From assembly GCA_913049565.1 (NCBI GenBank), contig CAJWZG010000039.1:1-15477 (forward strand): a DNA stretch of 15,477 bases. The letters are read 5' to 3'. The notes under the pieces were generated by a model. The model saw only the letters and a program-made list of their open reading frames with translations. It was not told the DNA's origin and did not search any database. Within the stretch, counting starts at the first letter, position 1; every line of letters begins with the position of its first letter. This stretch comes from an uncultured Gammaproteobacteria bacterium. Lineage in GTDB: Bacteria; Pseudomonadota; Gammaproteobacteria; Pseudomonadales; Azotimanducaceae_A. Shown piece after piece: positions 1 through 6,856 of this stretch. The position numbers were made by a program, and so were the translations under genes.

Positions 1-1
1 T

Positions 2-913
2 GTTGGTCTGGCTGAAATGGCCGCTGCCGTTTCCAATGCTGGTGGACTTGGCATTATTACCGGCCTCACCCAGGGTACGCCAGAAAAACTAGCGAATGAG
101 ATCGCCCGCTGCCAAGAGATGACGAGCAAGCCCTTCGGCGTGAATTTGACCTTCTTGCCATCCGTTACGCCACCTGACTATCCCGGGCTGGTTAACACGA
201 TTATCGAGAGCGGTGTCAAGGTTGTAGAGACTGCGGGTAATAATCCGGCTAAATGGATGCCTCAGCTCAAAGAAGCGGGCATTAAAGTAATCCACAAATG
301 CACGTCCGTAAGACATTCGGTGAAAGCGCAAGACATTGGCTGCGATGCGGTGTCGGTTGATGGTTTTGAGTGCGGTGGCCATCCGGGTGAAGACGACATT
401 CCAAACTTCATCTTGTTACCTAGAGCTGCAGATGAGCTGGATATACCTTTCGTGGCATCCGGCGGAATGGCAGATGCACGTTCACTGGTGGCAGCGTTAG
501 CGATGGGTGCAGAGGGTATGAACATGGGCACCCGCTTTATTGCGACAAAGGAAGCGCCAGTACATGAAAACGTGAAACAGGCAATTCTCAACGCATCAGA
601 GCTGGATACACGTCTGGTCATGCGTCCACTGCGCAATACCGAGCGCGTGTTGACAAATCCTGCGGTTGAACGGTTGTTGGAAAAAGAAAAAGCCAGGGGA
701 AGTGAACTGAAATTTGAAGATATCATTGGCGAAGTGGCCGGGGTTTACCCGAAGGTCATGACCGAAGGTGACATGGAAGTGGGTGCTTGGTCTTGCGGCA
801 TGGTGGCGGGCCTCGTCTACGACATCCCGACGGTGCAAGAGTTGATGGATCGAATTATGTCAGAGGCAGATGGCTTAATTTCTGATCGGCTAGCACGGTT
901 CGCGGCAGCCTAG
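2..913 (+). CDS. Nitronate monooxygenase (NPD/2-nitropropane dioxygenase family), 5' truncated by the window edge
   Basis: This is an FMN-dependent TIM-barrel flavoprotein that oxidises alkyl nitronates (family knowledge). The reading frame is open from base 2 (Val-Gly-Leu-Ala-Glu before the Met at 17). The stretch AAAVSNAGGLGII is normally some 20-30 residues inside the protein, so the real start lies upstream and the Met at 17 is internal. Counting from that Met, GFECGGHPGEDD at about 116-127 is the class signature. His122 in it sits where the catalytic base of nitronate monooxygenases lies. ASGGMADARSLVAALAMGA followed by MGTRF at about 147-173 is the FMN phosphate-binding region. Some relatives are enoyl-ACP reductases (FabK) or other flavin oxidoreductases, but the GGH motif favours NMO. 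The next gene starts 33 nt downstream on the same strand. The family call is firm; the substrate is unknown. Confidence 0.88.
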   Translation, partial: VGLAEMAAAVSNAGGLGIITGLTQGTPEKLANEIARCQEMTSKPFGVNLTFLPSVTPPDYPGLVNTIIESGVKVVETAGNNPAKWMPQLKEAGIKVIHKCTSVRHSVKAQDIGCDAVSVDGFECGGHPGEDDIPNFILLPRAADELDIPFVASGGMADARSLVAALAMGAEGMNMGTRFIATKEAPVHENVKQAILNASELDTRLVMRPLRNTERVLTNPAVERLLEKEKARGSELKFEDIIGEVAGVYPKVMTEGDMEVGAWSCGMVAGLVYDIPTVQELMDRIMSEADGLISDRLARFAAA

Positions 914-935
914 TTTGTTTATTTGACCTTTGGTT

Positions 936-943
936 AGGAGGGG
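936..943 (+). promoter_or_regulatory. Strong Shine-Dalgarno of the secreted-protein gene
   Basis: AGGAGGGG lies just upstream of the ATG at 947, with about 5 nt between AGGAGG and the start codon. It is the strongest ribosome binding site seen in the window. It fixes the start so that the product begins with a signal peptide. Confidence 0.75.
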
Positions 944-946
944 ATT

Positions 947-2005
947 ATGAGGGTTAATTCGTTATTGGTCGCTGGTGTTGCATTGGTGCTTTGCGCGGGT
1001 GCTACGGCTGAAATCAAGCGAACTGCGTCGGGTAAGCCGGATTTATCCGGTTTTTACGACAGCGGCACGCTGACACCGTTGAATCGGCCCGAAGCGCTCG
1101 GTGACAAGCAGTTCATGACGCCTGCTGAGGCTGAGCAATATAAAAAGTTAAGCGGATTATTGGCCAGCGATGCTGACGAGATCAGTGACCCTAACCGAGC
1201 TGCACCCACCAAAGGCGGCGATGGGCAGCAAGCCTATGGTGCTGGCGGTGTAGGGGGATATAACTCGTTTTGGGTAGATCCGGGCAGCGATCTGTCCGAG
1301 GTGGACGGAAAAATTCGCACTTCCATTGTTTATGATCCTGCGAATGGTCGGCAGCCGCAGCTGACACGTAAGGGTATGGGAAAGATGGCCAGCAACTTCA
1401 GTTCTTTCAGCTACGTCAATGATGGGACCGCGTCATGGCTCGATCAACCGGGTCCCGGTCCGTTTGATGGCCCGGAAACCCTAGCCCTAGCGGAGCGTTG
1501 TTTGCTTGGGTTTAGTGCAGGCCCGCCGAGCCTGCCCGGTTTGTACAATAACTTTAAGCGCATCGTGCAAACTCAGGATCATGTGATGATCTTGTTGGAA
1601 ATGGTTCACGATGCTCGGGTTGTGCGGATGAATGCTGAGCACGGGCCAAAGGAGAATCGTAAGTGGCTGGGGGATTCTATCGGTCGTTGGGATGGCGATA
1701 CGCTAATAGTTGAGACCACTAATTTCAGACAAGACACGGGCCTATATGGTGGTGATGAAAACCTGTATCTGATCGAAAGATTCACGCCGATGGCCGACGG
1801 CAATCTGCTCTATGATTTCACGGTAAAAGACGACACAGCTTGGGTAAAGCCTTGGAGTGGTGCTTACGTTTGGAAGCGTGACGACGCCAAGGTTTACGAA
1901 TACGCGTGCCATGAGGGGAACTATGCGATGGGCAATATACTGCGTGGCGCCCGACTACTTGAACGTGAGGCGTTAGAGGGTCAGGCGGCGGCCGGAGGCG
2001 AGTGA
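947..2005 (+). CDS. Secreted protein of unknown function, 'GKPDLSG / GRWDGDTLIVETTNF' family
   Basis: The 352-residue product begins with a typical Sec signal peptide: Arg2, a hydrophobic run at 6-18 and an Ala-Thr-Ala cleavage site at about residue 21. This places it in the periplasm or outside the cell. Cys16 does not sit in a proper lipobox, so it is not a convincing lipoprotein. After the signal come GKPDLSGFYD (29-38), a Gly-rich stretch (about 89-104), ERC with Cys185, then GRWDGDTLIVETTNF (246-260) and YEYACHEGNY (317-326, Cys321). The same motifs occur in a large family of secreted hypothetical proteins that I recall from Acidobacteria and marine gammaproteobacteria, with no established biochemistry. 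The two Cys residues could pair. It lies 33 nt after the NMO gene and 50 nt before the acetyltransferase, so cotranscription is possible. I do not assign a function. Confidence 0.85.
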   Translation: MRVNSLLVAGVALVLCAGATAEIKRTASGKPDLSGFYDSGTLTPLNRPEALGDKQFMTPAEAEQYKKLSGLLASDADEISDPNRAAPTKGGDGQQAYGAGGVGGYNSFWVDPGSDLSEVDGKIRTSIVYDPANGRQPQLTRKGMGKMASNFSSFSYVNDGTASWLDQPGPGPFDGPETLALAERCLLGFSAGPPSLPGLYNNFKRIVQTQDHVMILLEMVHDARVVRMNAEHGPKENRKWLGDSIGRWDGDTLIVETTNFRQDTGLYGGDENLYLIERFTPMADGNLLYDFTVKDDTAWVKPWSGAYVWKRDDAKVYEYACHEGNYAMGNILRGARLLEREALEGQAAAGGE

Positions 2006-2055
2006 GCGCTGGCTTGTCCCCAAAACGCGGTTGCTTAGATTGACAGGAAAACAGC

Positions 2056-3309
2056 ATGGCCTTTGATATTCGCCCGGCGATGGCTGAAGAAATGGGGCAG
2101 CTAGGGCTCATGGCATCCTATTCTTATGCCGGTGCGTTCGGCGATGGCGAAGACAATGTCGCCGCTTCAGGTACTCGAGCAGAATGGACGTTGTGTGCCT
2201 TTGACCCTGACACGACCGATGAACGCGGTCAGCCGATTATGGCGACCTCTTTTGGCGCATTTCCTTTCACGGTTCGCGCCAATGGCAGAGCCATGTCGAT
2301 GGCAGGGATCTCTGTGGTGGGGACACGGCCCGAGTACCGGCGTCTTGGGTTGTTACGTCAAATTATGACCCGCGCCTTTGCTGAGCAACGTGACCGTGGA
2401 CAAAGTATTGCGGGTTTATGGGCGTCTCAGGCAGCAATCTATCAGCGCTACGGATTCGCGCCGGCTGGACTCAACAGAAGCTATGCTATTGACACTACCG
2501 ATATCAGGCTGCTCGACACTGAGCCGTACCTCCCGGTAACCCGCCACCGTCCGAGCGAAGTACTGGACAGTATTCGAGATACTTACAAGGCGTTTATTGC
2601 ACAACGAACTGGGTATCTGCATCGCAGCAAATCTCTTTGGCTGAACTCGGTACTCTCTGAGGAAGGAGACAGCACCGCTGATGGTCCCGTCTACGTAGCG
2701 CTAGTAGGAGAGCCGGGTGCGCCGGTGGGTTATGCGGTTTATACCCTGAGAGCGGGTAAGGTGGACAACCGCGCAAGGCCCCAAGAAATCAAGATTCGGG
2801 ATCTTGCTTGGCTTGATATGTCTGCCTACCGCAGCCTTTGGCAATTCTTCGCCAGACACGATCTGGTCGGTCGCGTCAGCTGGGCGAATGCGCCTATGGA
2901 CGATCCGGCCCAGAGTCTGCTGGCTGAGCCGCGCATGTTGCATACACAAGACCTAGAGGCGACCTGGTGGCGCATTGTCGATGCGCCCATGGCGCTCGCG
3001 CAGCGAGGCTATGGCACAGAGCAAAGCCTAGTGCTGCAACTCACCGATGGCGATTTGGCACCTTGGAACAATGGCTCGTGGCTATTGCAAACCTCTGGGG
3101 GTGCTGGCGAGGAGAGCCAAGTCATGGCGACAACACGCACGCCAGAATTGAAGCTATCGGTGAAAGCACTCGCTGGCTTGTTCAGCGGCATGTACAAAGC
3201 ACGTACTCTGGCGAACTGGGGCCAGCTTTCGGCCGACTCCGACGCAGTGGCGAAGGCAGATACGATATTTGCCACAACCTTTGCTCCGCACTGTCCCGAT
3301 CATTATTGA
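2056..3309 (+). CDS. Eis-like GNAT family N-acetyltransferase
   Basis: The 417-residue length matches the three-domain Eis family: an N-terminal GNAT domain, a second GNAT-like domain and a C-terminal sterol-carrier-protein-like fold. The acetyl-CoA-binding segment is visible as VVGTRPEYRRLGLLRQIM at 87-104, where Arg-Arg-Leu-Gly-Leu is the pyrophosphate loop. The segment IYQRYGFAPA (128-137) corresponds to the part of Eis that carries the catalytic Tyr. The protein ends in CPDHY. In Eis proteins the terminal carboxylate acts as the catalytic base, so an intact aromatic C-terminus is meaningful. The ATG at 2056 is preceded by AGGAAA. Mycobacterial Eis acetylates aminoglycosides and other amines at several positions. 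Relatives in Gram-negative bacteria have unknown substrates, so drug resistance should not be assumed. The cytoplasmic location is inferred from the lack of a signal peptide. Confidence 0.85.
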   Translation: MAFDIRPAMAEEMGQLGLMASYSYAGAFGDGEDNVAASGTRAEWTLCAFDPDTTDERGQPIMATSFGAFPFTVRANGRAMSMAGISVVGTRPEYRRLGLLRQIMTRAFAEQRDRGQSIAGLWASQAAIYQRYGFAPAGLNRSYAIDTTDIRLLDTEPYLPVTRHRPSEVLDSIRDTYKAFIAQRTGYLHRSKSLWLNSVLSEEGDSTADGPVYVALVGEPGAPVGYAVYTLRAGKVDNRARPQEIKIRDLAWLDMSAYRSLWQFFARHDLVGRVSWANAPMDDPAQSLLAEPRMLHTQDLEATWWRIVDAPMALAQRGYGTEQSLVLQLTDGDLAPWNNGSWLLQTSGGAGEESQVMATTRTPELKLSVKALAGLFSGMYKARTLANWGQLSADSDAVAKADTIFATTFAPHCPDHY

Positions 3310-3336
3310 TTGTTATCGGTATAGACCGCATAACAA
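3310..3336 (+). terminator. Hairpin immediately after the acetyltransferase stop codon
   Basis: TTGTTATCGG (3310-3319) pairs with CCG-C-ATAACAA (3326-3336): ten base pairs with one bulged C (3329) around a six-base TATAGA loop. It begins on the base after the TGA stop. There is no T run on either strand (GGGGGCTAGG follows on the plus strand), so it is not a classical intrinsic terminator. It may act as a 3'-end stabilising hairpin or an operator. Confidence 0.4.
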
Positions 3337-3498
3337 GGGGGCTAGGTCATGGGCAGGAGCTGCTTTAGGCAGAGACGTTAGGTAGCTGTCCGCTGTGTGG
3401 GCCTGTCAGATTCGGCTTGGCACCTTGGCCTATCGACGCCACATGCCTCAGGTATTCTAATGTGCTGGATTATGTGTTGATTTTGAAAGGAGAAGCCA
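3337..3498 (+). promoter_or_regulatory. Intergenic leader of the hydrolase pair, with a clear ribosome binding site
   Basis: No gene is visible here. AAAGGAGA at about 3486-3493 is a good Shine-Dalgarno 5 nt before the ATG at 3499. A TATTCT at about 3454-3459 could be a -10 element, but I cannot pair it with a well-spaced -35 box, so the promoter is only presumed from the 189-nt gap. Confidence 0.35.
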
Positions 3499-4776
3499 AT
3501 GCTAGAGACTGTTGACCCCTCGGTAGTCGGTATCTCGGATGAACGCTTGGAGCGTGTCTCGACGTGGTTAGAAAAACAGGTAAGCGACGGAAAATTAGCA
3601 GGTGCCAGCACGCTGATTGGTCGACGAGGTAAGGTTGCCTATCTCAAGTGTGCGGGCTTTGCCGACAAGGAAATAGGTCGAGCGTTCACACCCGAAACCA
3701 TTGTACGGATTTACTCCATGAGCAAATCTGTCACGACGGTCGCTGCGATGATGTTGTATGAACAGGGCTGTTTTCAGCTTGATGATCCTGTCGCCAAGTA
3801 CTTACCAGAGTTTGCCGACACCCCCGTTTGGATGGGAGGAGACGCTCCAATCACGCAAGTAGAGGCACAAATGTCGCCTATATTGGTCAAACAGCTGATG
3901 AACCATACGTCGGGTTTGACCTATGGGTTTATGAGCAGCAATGCCGTGGACGCTCAATACCGCAGGCAAGATATCGAGTTTCAAAGCCAATCAGAAACGC
4001 TGGAAGATATGGTGAAACGATTGGCTCAAATCCCTTTGTTATGCCAGCCCGGAAGCCAGTGGAATTATTCAGTAGCAACCGATGTGCTGGGCCGGTTGGT
4101 TGAGGTTTGGTCGGGAATGAGTCTGGGAGACTATTTGCAGCGGCGGATTTTTCTGCCTCTGCAAATGCATGACACCGGGTTTAGTGTGCCCGAACAAAGT
4201 CAGCAGCGTTTTGCCGCACTCTATGTGCCCGCAGTCGGTGGTGATATGAGCAGTGTTGGATCCACCGGCGCCGCGATTCCTCAAGACCAGCGCGGCGGGT
4301 TGAAGCTGTCGGAGTCTTCGTCGTCTTCGATTTACTTCAATGAGCCCACGTCCCACTCGGGGGGCGGTGGCCTGGTAGGTACCATTGGCGATTATGCGCG
4401 CTTTTGTCAGATGCTAATCAACCAGGGCGAGCTGGAAGGCGAGCGCTTACTATCACCCACAACGCTGCGCTATATGCGTACGAATCAACTGCCGAATAAT
4501 GCCGACATGGCAGCGATGGGTCAGCCGGTATGGAGTGAAACCAGCTATGACGGCATCGGTTTTGGTCTCGGCTTTGCAGTGGTATTGGATCCAATAAAGG
4601 CGTCTATTATAACGTCTCCCGGCGAGCACCATTGGGGTGGCGCCGCGAGCACATTTTTCTGGCTCGATCCCGCGGAGGATCTCTTTGTGGTGTTTTTTAC
4701 CCAACTGATGCCGTCTTCCACCTACCCGATACGACGGGAGTTGAGAACGCGGGTTTATCAGTCGTTAGTCGACTAG
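3499..4776 (+). CDS. Serine hydrolase, class C beta-lactamase fold (EstB/LovD-type esterase or transesterase)
   Basis: The 425-residue protein has the three active-site motifs of the beta-lactamase (PF00144) superfamily. SMSK at 73-76 gives the nucleophile Ser73 and Lys76. WNYS at 188-191 gives Tyr190 in place of the usual Tyr-x-Asn. HHWGG at 377-381 stands in for the Lys-Thr-Gly motif. The WGG form is characteristic of EstB-like esterases and related family VIII lipolytic enzymes, not of true AmpC beta-lactamases, so ester or acyl-transfer chemistry is more likely than antibiotic hydrolysis. There is no signal peptide (the N-terminus is MLETVDPSVVGISDERLERV), which also argues against a periplasmic beta-lactamase. 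A strong Shine-Dalgarno supports the start. The next hydrolase gene begins 10 nt after the stop, so the two are probably cotranscribed. The substrate is unknown. Confidence 0.9.
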   Translation: MLETVDPSVVGISDERLERVSTWLEKQVSDGKLAGASTLIGRRGKVAYLKCAGFADKEIGRAFTPETIVRIYSMSKSVTTVAAMMLYEQGCFQLDDPVAKYLPEFADTPVWMGGDAPITQVEAQMSPILVKQLMNHTSGLTYGFMSSNAVDAQYRRQDIEFQSQSETLEDMVKRLAQIPLLCQPGSQWNYSVATDVLGRLVEVWSGMSLGDYLQRRIFLPLQMHDTGFSVPEQSQQRFAALYVPAVGGDMSSVGSTGAAIPQDQRGGLKLSESSSSSIYFNEPTSHSGGGGLVGTIGDYARFCQMLINQGELEGERLLSPTTLRYMRTNQLPNNADMAAMGQPVWSETSYDGIGFGLGFAVVLDPIKASIITSPGEHHWGGAASTFFWLDPAEDLFVVFFTQLMPSSTYPIRRELRTRVYQSLVD

Positions 4777-4786
4777 CGAGGCAATA

Positions 4787-5764
4787 ATGGATGTAAAGAC
4801 TTTTCAAGATCTGGGGCTTCATGAAGACTGGGGCGATATTCATTCCATGGACTATCAAGTCAACGGACGAGCGAATATCGAAATTGCGCAGTCGCTCTCT
4901 ACGCCCGGAGATTTGCATTATCACCCCTGCCCTGAAGGCCTACATGAGGGCGAGCTGCAAGGCACTACCCATGTTTTTGATGATTGGGATCAAAGTGATG
5001 TGTATTCCCGCACCCGCCGTAAAATCGCGGTTTATCTGCCACCCCAAGCAGCAGTAGAAGGCCCGCTAAACCTGCTAATTTGCAATGACGGAGAGGGATA
5101 CCGTTACGACAAAGGCTCGATTCGAGTACCCGCCGTGCTGGATAGCCTTCTGCAAAGTGAAAGCCTTGGCCCGACAGCGGCAGTGTTTGTGATGCCCGGC
5201 ATTCCTGATGGCATGGAACTCTCGGTCCCCGGGCAGATGCCCAACCCGGTGGTGAATCGCCAGCGCAGTTTTGAATACGATTCGTGTACCCCGCTGTATG
5301 GACAATTCCTGCTGACCGAGGTGCTGCCGTTTCTAGAGCGTGAGCTTGATTTAAACATCACGACAGATCCTGGGCGTCGTGCTGTATGCGGTATCTCCAG
5401 TGGAGGAATTTGTGCCTTTAACACGGCTTGGCATCATCCGGGCCATTTTGCCCGCGTTATCAGTCATTGCGGGTCGTTTACGAACATTCGCGGTGCCCAT
5501 AATTTCCCGTACCTGATTCGCAGTACGCCGCGAAAACCTTTGCGAGTATTCCTGCAAAGCGGTGAGCTAGACGCCAACATTGTGACTGGCAGTTGGCCTC
5601 TAGCCAACAAAGAGATGGCGGCAGCACTCGACTTCGCCGGCTATGACTATCGCTTCGAGTTCGGTACTGGCGGACATAACCTACGCCATGGCGGGGCGAT
5701 ATTTGCCGATACACTACGATGGGCATTTGGAGCTCAAGGCAGGGATGGCGGACGGAAAAATTAA
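4787..5764 (+). CDS. Alpha/beta hydrolase of the esterase D / enterochelin esterase (Fes) type
   Basis: The 325-residue product fits the PF00756 esterase fold. An N-terminal segment with FDDWDQSDVYSRTRRKIAVY (about 64-83) is typical of Fes-like enzymes and leads into the first core strand, IAVYLP. The nucleophile elbow is GISSGG at 202-207, with Ser204 in G-x-S-x-G. The likely acid lies in SGELDAN (Glu260 or Asp262), and GGHN at 295-298 supplies His297. No signal peptide is seen, so it is probably cytoplasmic. Fes proper cleaves trilactone siderophores, but no siderophore genes are nearby, and similar proteins act on many esters. The gene starts 10 nt after the preceding serine hydrolase and uses GCGAGG as a weak ribosome binding site, so it is probably the second gene of a two-hydrolase operon. 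Confidence 0.87.
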   Translation: MDVKTFQDLGLHEDWGDIHSMDYQVNGRANIEIAQSLSTPGDLHYHPCPEGLHEGELQGTTHVFDDWDQSDVYSRTRRKIAVYLPPQAAVEGPLNLLICNDGEGYRYDKGSIRVPAVLDSLLQSESLGPTAAVFVMPGIPDGMELSVPGQMPNPVVNRQRSFEYDSCTPLYGQFLLTEVLPFLERELDLNITTDPGRRAVCGISSGGICAFNTAWHHPGHFARVISHCGSFTNIRGAHNFPYLIRSTPRKPLRVFLQSGELDANIVTGSWPLANKEMAAALDFAGYDYRFEFGTGGHNLRHGGAIFADTLRWAFGAQGRDGGRKN

Positions 5765-5775
5765 CTTCTTGTTAA
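5761..5775 (+). other. Small AT-rich inverted repeat at the end of the esterase gene
   Basis: TTAAC-TTCTT-GTTAA overlaps the TAA stop. The stem is only five weak pairs and no T run follows, so a role in termination is doubtful. Confidence 0.2.
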
Positions 5776-5822
5776 CTGATTTCGGCTAGCGCTGTGGGCG
5801 AACACGCTTGTTCAGCTGTCTG

Positions 5823-6234
5823 TTATCCGTTTGGGTTGTTGGCCTCCAGCGCCGTGAAAAGGTCTCGAATAAGTTTGCGGTCACCGTGATTGAGCGCAAA
5901 GTACTGGGCGGCCTCCTTCTGGCTTTCCTTGTCGAAAGAAGCACCGTAGGCAGGTACAGGCTCAAACATCGCGTCCGCTCACGGTTTGTTCCTTTTCTTT
6001 AGCCCGTTTTGAGCGGTGGAATCGGGCCTGCGTCCATGTCCACTTAACAGCCAATCAGCATCAACGCCAAGCAAACTGGAAATCATTTCGATGTGCTTGG
6101 TTGATGGATTGGCGCGTCCGGTCTCCCAATGGCTACGGGCTGTCCGAGTAACCCCCCAGTCGCTCAGCCAGATTCGCTTGAGACAAGTGGTTCGATTTTC
6201 GAGCCTCGGCAAGGCGTTGGTGAAGGCTAGACAT
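5823..6234 (-). pseudogene. XRE-family transcriptional regulator, broken by a frameshift and an in-frame stop
   Basis: Reading the minus strand from the ATG at 6234-6232 gives a helix-turn-helix start (MSSLHQRLAEAR, then LSQANLAERLG). This frame runs into a stop after 33 residues, because the tract at 6152-6157 has six G on the coding strand. Removing one G continues the HTH smoothly as VTRTARSHWETGRANPSTK, then IEMISSLLGVDADWLLSG, a textbook XRE domain end. That frame meets TGA at 5981-5979. The same frame then carries a plausible C-terminus (MFEPVPAYGASF, later ALNHGDRKLIRDLFTALE), which resembles the LSPEDRxLIRDL tails of XRE regulators, up to TAA at 5825-5823. With one base removed the span is exactly 137 codons. 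Two lesions favour a pseudogene. A sequencing error at the G tract, or a short 48-residue ORF (5823-5969) after a genuine TGA, remain possible. No good ribosome binding site is seen. Confidence 0.7.
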
Positions 6235-6520
6235 GTACCAAAGGTTGGGCTTGGGAATTACATGGTAAAACGATAAATAAATAACGCCGTTGATGATAGC
6301 AATATTAACCAATTCAGCCGTCTGCTACGCCTGTCACGGTTTTGGGTCCGCGCGCACTTTTTGTGGTCATGACTCTACCCGCCTGATCACATTGTTTGAT
6401 CGTGTGCGCAGATTCCTTTTTGGCACAGTGAGCGGCTCCACGGATCCTCAGTCATGCAATGATCCTTGATGTACCCTCCCTGAAAAGACCGTTAGCATGT
6501 TCGATTTGCCGGAGTCTGCG
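6235..6520. promoter_or_regulatory. Intergenic region between the broken regulator and the DUF1330 gene
   Basis: I see no coding sequence here. An AT-rich patch lies at about 6260-6310. A GATCA-(7 nt)-TGATC dyad at 6385-6401 could be an operator. GGAG at 6511-6514, 6 nt before the ATG at 6521, is the ribosome binding site that decides the start of the next gene. No well-spaced -35/-10 pair was found by eye. Confidence 0.3.
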
Positions 6521-6826
6521 ATGAGCGTGTACCTGATTGCCCAGATCAACATCCATGACCGAGCCGTATATACTCGCTATGAAGCGGGTTTTATGGATAT
6601 TTTTCTGCAATATGGCGGCGAGATGCTGTCTGTCGATGAGTCTCCCAAAGTGCTCGAGGGCCAGTGGCCGCATACTCGTACGGTGCTGATTCGCTTCGAT
6701 GACGAAGAACAGGCTAATGCGTGGTACGAGAGCGATTCGTATCAATCCCTGGCCAAGCACCGCTGGGGCGCGTCGGTGGCTGACATCGCGCTTGTGCAGG
6801 GAATACCTGACCTATCGCGCCAATAG
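6521..6826 (+). CDS. DUF1330 family protein (dimeric alpha+beta barrel)
   Basis: The 101-residue product begins MSVYLIAQINIHDRAVYTRY and continues with GFMDIFLQYGGEMLSVDESP, then VLEGQWPHTRTVLIRF and AWYESDSYQSLAKHR. These are the family hallmarks of DUF1330, a small ferredoxin-like dimeric barrel related to stress-responsive and monooxygenase-like barrels. An ATG at 6497 would add eight residues (MFDLPESA), but the family normally starts at MSVYLIAQ, and GGAG at 6511-6514 is correctly spaced for the ATG at 6521. The family has no firm biochemical function. It often neighbours catabolic and CoA-ester genes, and here a crotonase starts 30 nt downstream, so they are probably cotranscribed. Confidence 0.88.
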   Translation: MSVYLIAQINIHDRAVYTRYEAGFMDIFLQYGGEMLSVDESPKVLEGQWPHTRTVLIRFDDEEQANAWYESDSYQSLAKHRWGASVADIALVQGIPDLSRQ

Positions 6827-6856
6827 AAGCGCATTAGACAAAAGGGAAGCAGCAGT

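Noticed and set aside
262..726. Long minus-strand open frame inside the nitronate monooxygenase gene
   Set aside because: It lies entirely within a strongly conserved plus-strand gene and its translation is Ser/Pro-rich without any domain. It is a shadow frame.
2967..3368. Plus-strand frame overlapping the end of the acetyltransferase gene and running past its stop
   Set aside because: The translation is low-complexity and Arg/Trp-rich, with no ribosome binding site. The acetyltransferase C-terminus in the other frame is family-like.
3499..4776. True AmpC-type beta-lactamase
   Set aside because: There is no signal peptide, and the third motif is HHWGG and the second Tyr-Ser-Val, which fit EstB-like esterases better.
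5808..6276. Plus-strand open frames at 5808-6002 and 6016-6276 in the gene-poor gap
   Set aside because: Their translations look random, while the opposite strand reads as an XRE helix-turn-helix protein. They are antisense shadows of the broken regulator.
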